Origin: Lachnospiraceae bacterium
Lineage (GTDB): Bacteria > Bacillota_A > Clostridia > Lachnospirales > Lachnospiraceae
Reading direction: 5' to 3'
DNA length: 57,349 nt
NCBI GenBank assembly: GCA_017620975.1
Contig: JAGAUD010000014.1
Location: 1 to 57,349 of the forward strand
Shown: piece by piece, positions 9,506 to 18,048 of the stretch
Numbering within the stretch: the stretch's first letter is position 1
How the letters are laid out: each line of letters begins with the position of its first letter
Translations under genes and position numbers: made by a program
Notes under the pieces: generated by a model
The model's database searches: none
Told to the model about the DNA's origin: nothing
The model's input: the letters and a program-made list of their open reading frames with translations, nothing else

Positions 9506-10338
9506 GTACTACTTTTTAAATTTCCAACCAATCCGTTCTTCTCTCCCCACCATCGATTGAGATACGCCCCGATCATCATGATATACATACAGACATAAAG
9601 CCAGATCATGATAATGACAATGATGGATAAGCTGCCGTAAATAGAGTACGAATCCCCCCTGCCCACATACAGAGAAAAGCACCAGGAAAAAATACTCCAA
9701 GCCACTGCTGTAAAAGTTGCTCCCGGAATCTGATCCTTAAAATGCAGCTTTTTAGCCGGTACGTAAGCATAAACAGCCGCAAAGAGAATCGTCAGCACCA
9801 GCCACACCGCCAGGAATCTGAAATGCATCAGGAATTCAAACAAAATCCTGATCTGCGGGAACCTGTGCAGCACCAGATCCACCAGCTGATTTCCGAAGAC
9901 CATAATAAACAGGGACAAAATCAACACAATCAGCATAACAAAGGTATATAAAGAAGAAATCACTCTAAGCAGGAAAAAGTTCCTCTCCTCTTCTGCATCA
10001 TTGACTGCATTCAGACCCCACACAAGAGCCTGGACGCCTTTCCCCGCAGACCATAAGGTTGCCAATGCAGCTACAGACAAGATTCCCGCTGACTTGTCAT
10101 ACACATCGGAAATCAGGCTGGCAACCAACGGATCCATAAGATCAGGCGTAAAATCCGTCACAGCAGTCAACAGGTTTTCTTCCGTCAGCGGCGTAAAAGG
10201 AATAATCGTGCATATCATGATCAACATCGGTACAATTGATAAAAAAAGGAAAAAAGCTGCGCTGGAAGCAAAAGCGCTGATATTTTCTTTCTTCATTTGT
10301 CCGGCAAACTCTCGTACAGCAAAAATAAGTTTCAACAC
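9502..10338 (-). CDS. YihY/BrkB family membrane protein
   Basis: This is an integral membrane protein of 278 residues with about six hydrophobic segments (around 27-46, 85-105, 125-150, 170-192, 205-225 and 238-262). SAAFFLFLSIVPML near the N-terminus and the GSLSIIVIIMIWLY region near the C-terminus are typical of the YihY/BrkB family, often misnamed ribonuclease BN. The molecular function is not established. The start appears to be GTG at 10338, with GGAGA 8 bases upstream. The gene lies 21 bases after the spoIID-like gene, so the two are probably one operon. Confidence 0.85.
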   Translation of the reverse strand: MLKLIFAVREFAGQMKKENISAFASSAAFFLFLSIVPMLIMICTIIPFTPLTEENLLTAVTDFTPDLMDPLVASLISDVYDKSAGILSVAALATLWSAGKGVQALVWGLNAVNDAEEERNFFLLRVISSLYTFVMLIVLILSLFIMVFGNQLVDLVLHRFPQIRILFEFLMHFRFLAVWLVLTILFAAVYAYVPAKKLHFKDQIPGATFTAVAWSIFSWCFSLYVGRGDSYSIYGSLSIIVIIMIWLYVCMYIMMIGAYLNRWWGEKNGLVGNLKSST

Positions 10339-10359
10339 CTTTTAGGTCTCCTCGCTTCA

Positions 10360-12231
10360 TCATTCATATACGTTTAAAAGCAGACATCCCTGATAGAAAA
10401 ACGCCAGAATCTGCTGCGCTGTCCTGCCCTCCGCTGCCATATTCCGTGCACCGTTCTGAGACATCCCCACTCCATGGCCGTATCCGCCGCCTGTCAAATA
10501 ATATCCTACCACATTTTCCTTCTCTTTAACAGTCTCTAACAGGAAAAAACCACTGGGAAGCAGTGTCGGTGCCGAAGCCTGACTGCCATCCTGCCTGAAA
10601 ACCTTGGTTTCCCCGTCACAGAGTATGTATCTGATATTATATTCTGTAAAAATCAGATATGTCTCTTTATCTGTCGTAAGAAGCAGTTCCTTCGCCACGC
10701 CTCCTGCTCCCCTCTCTGTAATCTCCAGATTGAGAATATGATTCCACGCTTTCACGTCCTCACTTTTATATGTTCCGTCTTCCTGCAGGGTCAGTATCCC
10801 GGAAGGATTGGCTTGATAGCGCTCCTTCAATCGCTGACAGATCGTATCAGAATCAATGGATTCTTTCTCATATTGCCAGCGGTACCAGCTTTCTGATACT
10901 TCATAGTCATCCACATTTTTAGAACAGATAAACCGGGCAAAATCTTCTTCCCTGGTTAAATCCATTTTGGCCATTTCAGTCCGATTGATCAAATGTGAAG
11001 TCAGATACGCCGGGCTGCCGCCGCTTTCCACACTCCATACGTCGGCATCGCTTCCCACACCGCAGGAAGTAGAATAATAATAGGTATCAGCCGGTGCATC
11101 GCCCTCTTCCCAAAACAAAATTTGCCCATATGTCTCTTTTACAGCAGTAGTAGCAGCTTCCTGCTCTGCAATATTGTTATAGACCTGATATCCGGTACTG
11201 TCATCCACATGAGCCCCATACTTAGGCAGACCCGCATGGAGCATGTGTTTGTAGGCATAAGTTCTGGCACAGACAGCCTGAGCATTCAAGGCTTCTGCCG
11301 GATAAGAAGCCGGCATTTCACTCGGTACCACACTATAAAGATATTCTTCCAAAAGCACCTCATTGATGACAGCCAGTCCCTTCCCGGTATTCATCACTTC
11401 TATCGTACCCCGATAAGCAGGTATGCCCTGATTCCTACTCACATTTTGTAGTATGACTTTCCCGGTCAATACCGATGGTACAATGCGTATCCTTCCTTCA
11501 TTCAGCCACTGACTGTTTTCATCTATCTCACAAACCTCCCCGGCCTGATGCAGTTCCTCTACCGTCTGGCCGCCCGAATCATAACATATCGTATAATCGG
11601 TGTCAGAGGTGATGGTAAGGTTATCGTGCAGCATCGCTTTATAATCCCCGGATTTTATCAGGACTCTGATATATTCCATCACCTCTTCTTTTACCATCAG
11701 AATGGCACAGATTTTACCATCCTCCAGCACAAAGTCCGCAAAATCATAACCGATCAGCAAATCCTGCCCGGTACACATCGTCAAGGTATCATAGAGCCGG
11801 TAGCCTTTGACTCTTTCAGTCAGTGCATACTTTCCAACCCCCTCCAGTTCGATACCTTCCGAATCTACTGCCAGAACCTTACCATTTATTTTATGTGATT
11901 TTACCTGAACCCGTGCAACCTTCTCATCAGAAAGCACGATATCAGCCACCTGTTCTCTGGCTTCCTCAGGTATCATTACACCTTCTTCGCACTCATAAAC
12001 TTTCTCAAGTCCCTCTTCAAAAACTTTCAGATGATTCTCTCCTGTCTCCATAATCCACACGTTATAAAGATTCCTGATGACAGGCTCCGGCTCTATCCAC
12101 TGTAATATGGCACTGAACAGTCTGCAGACCAGCAGAATCAGCAGCAGTACAATGCCCAGGATACAGGCCAATGCTTTCAGCTGCATTCGCTGAGATTTGC
12201 TCAGTTTATTTTCCCGTTCTTTAAAATCCAT
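10360..12231 (-). CDS. SpoIID/LytB domain protein
   Basis: This is a 623-residue membrane-anchored protein. A cytoplasmic N-terminus precedes one transmembrane helix at about 21-42. Residues ~45-270 are a poorly recognised extracytoplasmic region, followed by the SpoIID domain with VVPSEMPASYPAEALNAQA near residue 308 and GYGHGVGMSQNGA near the end. SpoIID proteins are lytic transglycosylases that help degrade peptidoglycan during forespore engulfment. Its length is about twice that of Bacillus SpoIID because of the N-terminal extension, so it may be a vegetative or lineage-specific relative rather than the sporulation gene itself. Confidence 0.85.
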   Translation of the reverse strand: MDFKERENKLSKSQRMQLKALACILGIVLLLILLVCRLFSAILQWIEPEPVIRNLYNVWIMETGENHLKVFEEGLEKVYECEEGVMIPEEAREQVADIVLSDEKVARVQVKSHKINGKVLAVDSEGIELEGVGKYALTERVKGYRLYDTLTMCTGQDLLIGYDFADFVLEDGKICAILMVKEEVMEYIRVLIKSGDYKAMLHDNLTITSDTDYTICYDSGGQTVEELHQAGEVCEIDENSQWLNEGRIRIVPSVLTGKVILQNVSRNQGIPAYRGTIEVMNTGKGLAVINEVLLEEYLYSVVPSEMPASYPAEALNAQAVCARTYAYKHMLHAGLPKYGAHVDDSTGYQVYNNIAEQEAATTAVKETYGQILFWEEGDAPADTYYYSTSCGVGSDADVWSVESGGSPAYLTSHLINRTEMAKMDLTREEDFARFICSKNVDDYEVSESWYRWQYEKESIDSDTICQRLKERYQANPSGILTLQEDGTYKSEDVKAWNHILNLEITERGAGGVAKELLLTTDKETYLIFTEYNIRYILCDGETKVFRQDGSQASAPTLLPSGFFLLETVKEKENVVGYYLTGGGYGHGVGMSQNGARNMAAEGRTAQQILAFFYQGCLLLNVYE

Positions 12232-12308
12232 CGCTTACCCTCTTGTCCTATTTAATATACACTTCCTCTATCACAATAACAGATTGCTATGTAAAACTTT
12301 CCCGGAAA

Positions 12309-12340
12309 GTCAGAAAAGAGCAGCCACACCGGACTGCTCT
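12309..12340 (-). terminator. Terminator downstream of the 6S RNA gene
   Basis: On the minus strand the arms AGAGCAG/CTGCTCT (complement of 12317-12323 and 12334-12340) enclose a 10-base GC-rich loop and are followed by TTTTCT. It lies ~60 bases beyond the 6S RNA 3' end and upstream of the spoIID-like gene. Confidence 0.7.
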
Positions 12341-12394
12341 CTTATCATTGGTATCTCAACGCTTTGGTATTGTGTATTACACTTATCCCATGTA

Positions 12395-12590
12395 TTATTC
12401 CCCCAAGATGCCGGTTCCTGCCTTTTGACTCCTAGCTCTCGCCAGGTGGGTAAATCCGCAACCAAAGCTTTTGCCTTCCCTTCCAATCCTCAAATGAGTG
12501 AGGGCTTGACAGCCACTTGGCAATATAGGAATCCCGTTTAAAGTAAATGTAGGTTCAAAACTAACAGGAGTTGTCGTGCATCTCAGGTTA
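12395..12590 (-). ncRNA. ssrS: 6S RNA
   Basis: 6S RNA mimics an open promoter and binds sigma-A RNA polymerase, lowering transcription in stationary phase. The ~195-base gene begins after a consensus promoter. Its 5' end reads CTGAGATGCACG and its 3' end CCGGCATCTTGG, which pair and closely match the terminal stem of known 6S RNAs. The middle can fold into one long, interrupted hairpin with an open central region, as the family requires. The ends are estimates: the 5' end from the promoter, the 3' end from the terminal stem. No convincing coding frame covers this gap (12232-12645). Confidence 0.85.
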
Positions 12591-12595
12591 AGTAT

Positions 12596-12624
12596 ATTAT
12601 AGCCAATGTTGGGGCATTTGACAA
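12596..12624 (-). promoter_or_regulatory. Promoter of 6S RNA
   Basis: TTGTCA (12619-12624) and a perfect TATAAT (12596-12601) on the minus strand are spaced by 17 bases. They place the start near 12589. Confidence 0.85.
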
Positions 12625-12645
12625 CAGGTAATTTTAAACAATTAT

Positions 12646-13650
12646 TTAGCAACTTATGCGGAGCATTTGAGCCTGACCGTGGAGTCTCATTGAGACGCTG
12701 TTGGCTGGGAGGAAAATGCAGTCTCCCCTGTAAAAGTTGATGATTTCTTTGGTGCCGTAGAGGACACCGCAGCCGGTTGTACATAGGAGAACCTGGAAAG
12801 AATCAGGGGATGTACTTATGGTGGACATTTGGCGGCATTGTTCGGTGTTTAGAAGGAGGCGCTCTACCTGGAAATATTTGCAGCGGCAGAGGAATTCGCT
12901 GGCGCAGCCTCTTTTGTATTTGAGGACGCGCATGGGTTGTCTGGGGCGGGTGCTTCCTTTTAAGTTGGCTGCCTCTAAGGCTTTTTCAATGTGGAGGGGG
13001 CGCTTGTTGCCGAATTTGTCTTCGCGGTTGTAGTCGTAGAGGCGGTAGGTCAGGTTGGAGTTTTCCTGGATTTCAGCAATCAGAGCTCCGGCGCCAATGG
13101 CATGGACAGTTCCTGCCTCGATGTAGAATACGTCGTCCTTATGGATTGGGACTTTTTGAAGATATTTTTCTACGGTGCCGTCCTGAAGGCTCTTCCTCAG
13201 TACTTCTTTATCCATATCATGATGAAATCCGTAGACGAGTTCGGCATCTTTGGCGGCATCCAGTACGTACCACATTTCAGTCTTTCCCCAGGAACCATTC
13301 TCGTGGTCTCTGGCATATTCGTCATTCGGATGGACCTGTACGGACAGGTCTTTTTGGGCATCGATAAATTTAATTAAGATGGGGAGTGCTCCGTTTGGGT
13401 CTGCGTGGATGCCCAGGTACTCCGGATGTTCTTTTAAAACCTTGGGAAGCATCTTCCCCTCGTGTTCCCCGCCGGCTACCATACTGGGGCCATCCGGGTG
13501 AGTGGAACACTCCCAGGTTTCCGCCAGAGGCTCCATATCTATGTCTTTTCCAAAATCATCATTGAGACGAGTTCCGCCCCAGAGGTAATCCTTTCCGGCA
13601 GGTTTCAGCAGAAACGGCTCATTTTTCCAGAGAATATTTTCGTTTGTCAT
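12646..13650 (-). CDS. manA: Class I mannose-6-phosphate isomerase
   Basis: The enzyme interconverts fructose-6-phosphate and mannose-6-phosphate and needs zinc. Motifs include LWGGTRL near the N-terminus, the metal-site QVHPND (about 87-92), TEMWYVLDA and IEAGTVHAIG near 163. The ATG at 13650 has AAGGAGA 10 bases upstream and gives 334 residues; a further upstream Met (13683) is less likely. The start overlaps the end of manC by 32 bases. As the last gene of the gmd-fcl-manC-manA run, it supplies the entry step to GDP-mannose. Confidence 0.92.
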   Translation of the reverse strand: MTNENILWKNEPFLLKPAGKDYLWGGTRLNDDFGKDIDMEPLAETWECSTHPDGPSMVAGGEHEGKMLPKVLKEHPEYLGIHADPNGALPILIKFIDAQKDLSVQVHPNDEYARDHENGSWGKTEMWYVLDAAKDAELVYGFHHDMDKEVLRKSLQDGTVEKYLQKVPIHKDDVFYIEAGTVHAIGAGALIAEIQENSNLTYRLYDYNREDKFGNKRPLHIEKALEAANLKGSTRPRQPMRVLKYKRGCASEFLCRCKYFQVERLLLNTEQCRQMSTISTSPDSFQVLLCTTGCGVLYGTKEIINFYRGDCIFLPANSVSMRLHGQAQMLRISC

Positions 13651-14935
13651 GGACACTGATCTCCTTACCAAGCTGCACTTCAATCAATTTAAGCTCCGTA
13701 TCTGCAATGATCGTGTGCCTGCAGCCGGCTTCCATGGTTACTACATCTCCGGCTTTCACATGTTGCTCCATTCCATCCACTATGGTTCTGCCTTCCCCGG
13801 AGATTACCGTCCAGACCTCGTCTCTTCTTTCGTGGCTGTGGTAATGCATGCTGTGACCGGGGTTAAGAGTTACTTTGATGGTCAGGCTTTCCTCTTCCAC
13901 GTCCATTACCCGGAAGCTTCCCCATGATTTCTCCGCAAACATGATCTGTTGATCCAGTTTGTCTACAAAAGGTTTGATGTAGCTTGACTGTTCCTTATCC
14001 GAAACCAGAATACCGTCAGGACTGGCTGAAACGACTACATCCTTAAGGCCCATACACAGAACCGGTACATCCAGTTCATTTATCACATGTACGTTTTCAC
14101 AGTTTTCATTGAACATGGCCTCACCCACGCTGGGGCCTTCCATGGCTTCCGTCAGCGTGTTCCAGGTTCCAAGATCCTTCCACTGACCTGCATAACGCAG
14201 CACCTGAATATTACTCTCCTTTTCTACGACAGCATAGTCAAAGCTGATTTTGGTAAGGGAATCATATTTATTGTACAATTCATCATAATCTGTAAAATCA
14301 ATGAGTTCGTGGGCTTTATCCAGAACGTATTTGAGTTTATAAGCAAATACTCCGCCATTCCAGAGGGCTCCCTGGCTGATATATTCTCCGGCAGTAGCCA
14401 CATCCGGTTTTTCCTTAAAGGTAGAAACTCCGCTGATCCTCTCCTTACTTGTAGGTATGATATAACCATATTTTTCACTTGGATAAGTGGGTTCGATCCC
14501 CATAAGTACCAGATTAGCATCGCCTGTCTGTGCCAGCTGTCCCAGTTCCTTTAACGCTTCAAAATAAGTATCCTCTACGTAAGGGTCCACCGGGCATACT
14601 ACTACGGATTCCTCTTCCGCAATTCCTTTTACGTCATGAAGATACGCCGTAGCAAGAGCGATTGCCGGAAAAGTATCCCTTCTGCAGGGTTCTACACAGA
14701 CACTTACACCCTCTCCTATCTGGTTATGGATGGCGGACACCTGGCTTCTTGAGGTTGCCACGGTAATGAGTGCTCTAGGGTCAGCTTTGCGAATCTGCCC
14801 ATACACGCGCTGAACCATGGATTCATATTCTCCGGCTTCCGTCTTGAATATCTTTATAAACTGTTTGGAGCGGACATCATTAGACAGTGGCCACAATCTT
14901 TTTCCGGAACCTCCGGATAATAATACAAGATTCAT
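13619..14935 (-). CDS. manC: Mannose-1-phosphate guanylyltransferase
   Basis: ManC makes GDP-mannose from mannose-1-phosphate and GTP. The 438 residues begin with the nucleotidyltransferase signature LSGGSGKRLWPLS and include FKEKPD near 172 and WNGGVFAY near 191. The C-terminal part (about 335-435) is a cupin domain with HYHSHERRDEVWTV, which in two-domain ManC/CpsB proteins resembles type II mannose-6-phosphate isomerase. A separate manA is also present, so the cupin need not be catalytic. It starts 5 bases after fcl. Confidence 0.92.
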   Translation of the reverse strand: MNLVLLSGGSGKRLWPLSNDVRSKQFIKIFKTEAGEYESMVQRVYGQIRKADPRALITVATSRSQVSAIHNQIGEGVSVCVEPCRRDTFPAIALATAYLHDVKGIAEEESVVVCPVDPYVEDTYFEALKELGQLAQTGDANLVLMGIEPTYPSEKYGYIIPTSKERISGVSTFKEKPDVATAGEYISQGALWNGGVFAYKLKYVLDKAHELIDFTDYDELYNKYDSLTKISFDYAVVEKESNIQVLRYAGQWKDLGTWNTLTEAMEGPSVGEAMFNENCENVHVINELDVPVLCMGLKDVVVSASPDGILVSDKEQSSYIKPFVDKLDQQIMFAEKSWGSFRVMDVEEESLTIKVTLNPGHSMHYHSHERRDEVWTVISGEGRTIVDGMEQHVKAGDVVTMEAGCRHTIIADTELKLIEVQLGKEISVHDKRKYSLEK

Positions 14936-14940
14936 CTTTC

Positions 14941-15885
14941 TTACCTTTCTGCTCTCATAGGATTATTTAAGAAGTCTTCATAAGCAAGCCTGATGCCTTC
15001 TTCCAACTCTGTTGTATACTTCCATCCTAACTTTTCCAGCTTAGATACATCAAGAAGCTTTCTGGGAGTTCCGTCAGGTTTAGAACTGTCCCATTTGATT
15101 TCTCCCTCGTATCCTATGACTCTGGCAGTCAATTCTGTTAATTCTCTGATAGTCAGTTCTTTTCCGGTACCTACATTGACTGTCTCGTTCCCGGAATAGT
15201 TGTTCATCAGGAACACACAGGCGTCTGCAAGATCATCCACATAGAGAAACTCTCGAAGAGGAGTTCCGGTGCCCCAGCAGGTCACTTCTTTTGCACCGGC
15301 TACCTTAGCTTCATGGAATCTTCTGATCAAAGCAGGGAGCACATGGCTGTGGGTAGGATGATAATTATCATTGGGGCCATACAGGTTGGTGGGCATAGCC
15401 GAAATATAATCGGTACCATACTGTCTGTTCAGAAATTCACAGTATTTCAATCCTGATATTTTAGCCAAAGCATAGGCTTCATTGGTCTTCTCAAGTTCAG
15501 AAGTAAGCAGACAGCTTTCCGGCATAGGCTGCGGTGCCATTCTGGGGTAAATGCAGGAGGAACCCAAAAACAGAAGTTTTTTACAGTGATTCTGCCAGGC
15601 ACTGTGAATCACGTTCATTTCCAGAATCATATTTTCATACATAAAATCAGCCAGTGCCTCGGCGTTGGCTACAATGCCGCCCACCTTGGCAGCTGCCAGA
15701 AACACATAGTCCGGCTTTTCCTGAGCAAAGAACTGCTCTACCTCTTCCTGTCTGCACAGGTTCAATTCCTTGTGTGTGCGGACTATTATATTATGATAGC
15801 CCTGCTTTTCAAGTGCCCTGACGATTGCAGAGCCTACCATTCCGCGATGTCCAGCCACATATATTTTCGCGCCTTTTTCCATCAT
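14941..15885 (-). CDS. fcl: GDP-L-fucose synthase
   Basis: Fcl epimerises and reduces GDP-4-keto-6-deoxymannose to GDP-L-fucose with NADPH. The 314-residue protein is a short-chain dehydrogenase with the Rossmann motif GHRGMVGSA at about 12-20. It has the GSSCIYP serine region near 107-113 and the catalytic tyrosine and lysine in [13 protein letters not shown] (about 136-140). [12 protein letters not shown] is typical. AAGGA lies 7 bases before the first ATG. The gene sits between gmd (71 bases) and manC (5 bases). Confidence 0.93.
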   Translation of the reverse strand: MMEKGAKIYVAGHRGMVGSAIVRALEKQGYHNIIVRTHKELNLCRQEEVEQFFAQEKPDYVFLAAAKVGGIVANAEALADFMYENMILEMNVIHSAWQNHCKKLLFLGSSCIYPRMAPQPMPESCLLTSELEKTNEAYALAKISGLKYCEFLNRQYGTDYISAMPTNLYGPNDNYHPTHSHVLPALIRRFHEAKVAGAKEVTCWGTGTPLREFLYVDDLADACVFLMNNYSGNETVNVGTGKELTIRELTELTARVIGYEGEIKWDSSKPDGTPRKLLDVSKLEKLGWKYTTELEEGIRLAYEDFLNNPMRAER

Positions 15886-15956
15886 GATTTTATCCTTCTT
15901 TCCTGTTTAAAGCTAAATTTTCAGACTGTCTTATTTCAGGCATCTTGCCTTCCTTC

Positions 15957-17009
15957 TTATGCCAGCGCCGCTTTCATTGCGGCTTCTCTTCTTGCCAGCT
16001 CCCTGTCATGCTCCGCCATAATACGCACCAGTTCCTCATAGCTTGTCTTCTGCGGATTCCATCCAAGCACCTTTTTCGCCTTTGTAGGATCTCCCCAAAG
16101 ATTATCTACATCAGTAGGTCTGAACCAGGCAGGGTTCACGCATACCAGCATCTTACCGGTAGCTGCATCGTAGCCTTTCTCTTCCAGACCGGTACCCTCC
16201 CAACGGATATCAATTTCATTGGCTTTAAATGCCTTTTCCGTAAAATCTCTTACTGTATGCTGTACACCTGTGGCAATGACAAAGTCTTCCGGTGTATCGT
16301 GCTGCAGCATGAGCCACATGCACTCCACGTAATCCTTGGCATAGCCCCAATCGCGCAGAGAGTCCATATTTCCCAGTTCCAGATGGTCCTGGAGACCTTC
16401 TGCGATTCGTCCGGCTGCCAGAGTGATCTTCCTGGTTACAAAGTTCTCTCCTCTTCTCTCGGATTCGTGATTGAACAAAATACCATTTACAGCAAACATT
16501 CCATAGGCTTCCCTGTACTCTTTCGTCATCCAGAAGCCGTATTGTTTTGCAACCGCATACGGGCTGTAAGGATGGAAAGGTGTCGTCTCTCGCTGAGGAA
16601 TCTCTTCTACTTTACCATACAATTCTGATGTAGATGCCTGATAGATTCTGGTCTTCTTGGTCAGTCCCAGGATACGGACAGCTTCCAGTACACGAAGCAC
16701 GCCCAATGCGTCTACATCTCCGGAATATTCGGGCACATCAAAGGATACCTGTACATGAGACTGAGCTGCCAGATTATAGATTTCATCCGGTTGAATCAGG
16801 TTGATGATTCGAATCAAAGAAGACGAATCCGACATATCGCCATCATGGAGTGTCACCGCACTTTTTGCAATCAGATGATCTATTCTTGCAGTATTTGAAA
16901 TGGAAGATCTCCTTGTGATACCATGCACTTCGTACCCTTTTTCCAAAAGGAACTCTGCCAGATAAGAACCGTCCTGCCCGGTAATACCGGTAATTAATGC
17001 TTTTTTCAT
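15957..17009 (-). CDS. gmd: GDP-mannose 4,6-dehydratase
   Basis: Gmd converts GDP-mannose to GDP-4-keto-6-deoxy-D-mannose, the first committed step to GDP-L-fucose and related deoxysugars. The N-terminus [20 protein letters not shown] is the family signature with the NADP site. [10 protein letters not shown] (about 120-129) and YAVAKQYG hold the catalytic Ser/Thr and Tyr-Lys. The start at 17009 is selected because GAGGA stands 5 bases upstream; an in-frame extension to 17108 would be out of family. The length, 350 residues, is typical. It is the first gene of the GDP-fucose operon. Confidence 0.93.
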   Translation of the reverse strand: MKKALITGITGQDGSYLAEFLLEKGYEVHGITRRSSISNTARIDHLIAKSAVTLHDGDMSDSSSLIRIINLIQPDEIYNLAAQSHVQVSFDVPEYSGDVDALGVLRVLEAVRILGLTKKTRIYQASTSELYGKVEEIPQRETTPFHPYSPYAVAKQYGFWMTKEYREAYGMFAVNGILFNHESERRGENFVTRKITLAAGRIAEGLQDHLELGNMDSLRDWGYAKDYVECMWLMLQHDTPEDFVIATGVQHTVRDFTEKAFKANEIDIRWEGTGLEEKGYDAATGKMLVCVNPAWFRPTDVDNLWGDPTKAKKVLGWNPQKTSYEELVRIMAEHDRELARREAAMKAALA

Positions 17010-17067
17010 TTCATTCCTCAACTTTCTGTTGTATTCTTCACAATCTGTTGTATATTTTAAACCTGTA

Positions 17068-17097
17068 TATATAGGAATATAAGTGTAAATCTTGCAA
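17068..17097 (-). promoter_or_regulatory. Candidate promoter of the gmd operon
   Basis: TTGCAA (17092-17097) and TATATA (17068-17073) on the minus strand are separated by 18 bases, back to back with the araC-type promoter. Confidence 0.4.
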
Positions 17098-17112
17098 ACT
17101 TCTAGCATTATA

Positions 17113-17142
17113 TTGACTTTTTTGATATACTATACCTATAGC
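17113..17142 (+). promoter_or_regulatory. Candidate promoter of the AraC-type regulator
   Basis: TTGACT (17113-17118) and TATAGC (17137-17142) are spaced by 18 bases. An AGAAAGGA ribosome binding site follows at 17151-17158, before the ATG at 17165. Confidence 0.5.
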
Positions 17143-17164
17143 AGTTTTTTAGAAAGGACATAGT

Positions 17165-18031
17165 ATGGAAACTTCACTTTTTCAGGGCCAATTACAGAAC
17201 AGCAACCGTATTCTCTACACCCCTTCCTCTTTTGCCAAGACTTACCTGATTTATCTTCAGGAAATTGGCCAGTTACATGCCTGTGACCCGCATACCAGCC
17301 GCAGGCAGAGTCTTTCTTCGTACCTTTTCTTTATGGTAGAAAAGGGAACCGGAGTTTTAGAATATGACGGGAAAATCTATCCTCTTTCCTCCGGAGACTG
17401 TGTTTTTATTGACTGCAGAAAAACTTATTCCCATAGAACCAGTGAAGATCTCTGGACGTTAAGATGGGCTCATTTTTATGGTTCTAATCTGAGTGGAATC
17501 TATGAAAAATATGTGGAAAGGGGAGGTCTGCCCTATTTCCGCCCTACCAACCTCTCTCTTTATAAAACACTTTTAGAAGAAATACACTCTCTTGCAGAAA
17601 GCGGAATCTATATCAGAGATATGAAGATTTATGAAAAGTTGACCTCACTTCTGACGCTCCTCATGGAAGAGAGCTGGCATCCTACGGGCAATATCCATAC
17701 CACTTCCTCCAAAAGAAATCTTCAGGATATCAGGGATTATCTTGACCTGCATTATCAGGAAAAAATTACGCTGGATGATCTTGCAGATTTTTTTTATATA
17801 AACAAATTTTATATGTCCAGGATTTTCAAGGAACAATTTGGCCTGACAATCAATCATTATCTTTTACAAGTGCGAATTACACATGCCAAGCAGCTTCTGC
17901 GTTTCAGCGACCTGCCCATAGAAAAAATCGCCCATGAATGCGGCATGAGCGATTCTAATTATTTTACCAGAATATTTAAAAAAGTGGAAGGCACGGCTCC
18001 CGGCGAATTCCGCAGGCATTGGACCCGATGA
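17165..18031 (+). CDS. AraC family transcription regulator with N-terminal cupin
   Basis: This is a 288-residue regulator. The first ~150 residues form a cupin-like sensing domain (GTGVLEYDGKIYPLSSGDCVF). The C-terminal ~100 residues hold two helix-turn-helix units, with LDDLADFFYINKFYMSRIFK and IAHECGMSDSNYFTRIFKK as the typical AraC signature. Such proteins usually sense a small molecule, often a sugar. It is divergent from gmd and convergent with the glycosylphosphotransferase gene, so control of the surface-sugar genes is plausible but not shown. The ligand is unknown. Confidence 0.88.
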   Translation: METSLFQGQLQNSNRILYTPSSFAKTYLIYLQEIGQLHACDPHTSRRQSLSSYLFFMVEKGTGVLEYDGKIYPLSSGDCVFIDCRKTYSHRTSEDLWTLRWAHFYGSNLSGIYEKYVERGGLPYFRPTNLSLYKTLLEEIHSLAESGIYIRDMKIYEKLTSLLTLLMEESWHPTGNIHTTSSKRNLQDIRDYLDLHYQEKITLDDLADFFYINKFYMSRIFKEQFGLTINHYLLQVRITHAKQLLRFSDLPIEKIAHECGMSDSNYFTRIFKKVEGTAPGEFRRHWTR

Positions 18032-18048
18032 TCATGCTTCTCAATGTG

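Noticed and set aside
12395..12784. Minus-strand reading frame of 129 codons between manA and spoIID-like
   Set aside because: It overlaps the manA end and the 6S RNA gene, has no ribosome binding site and no recognisable protein features.
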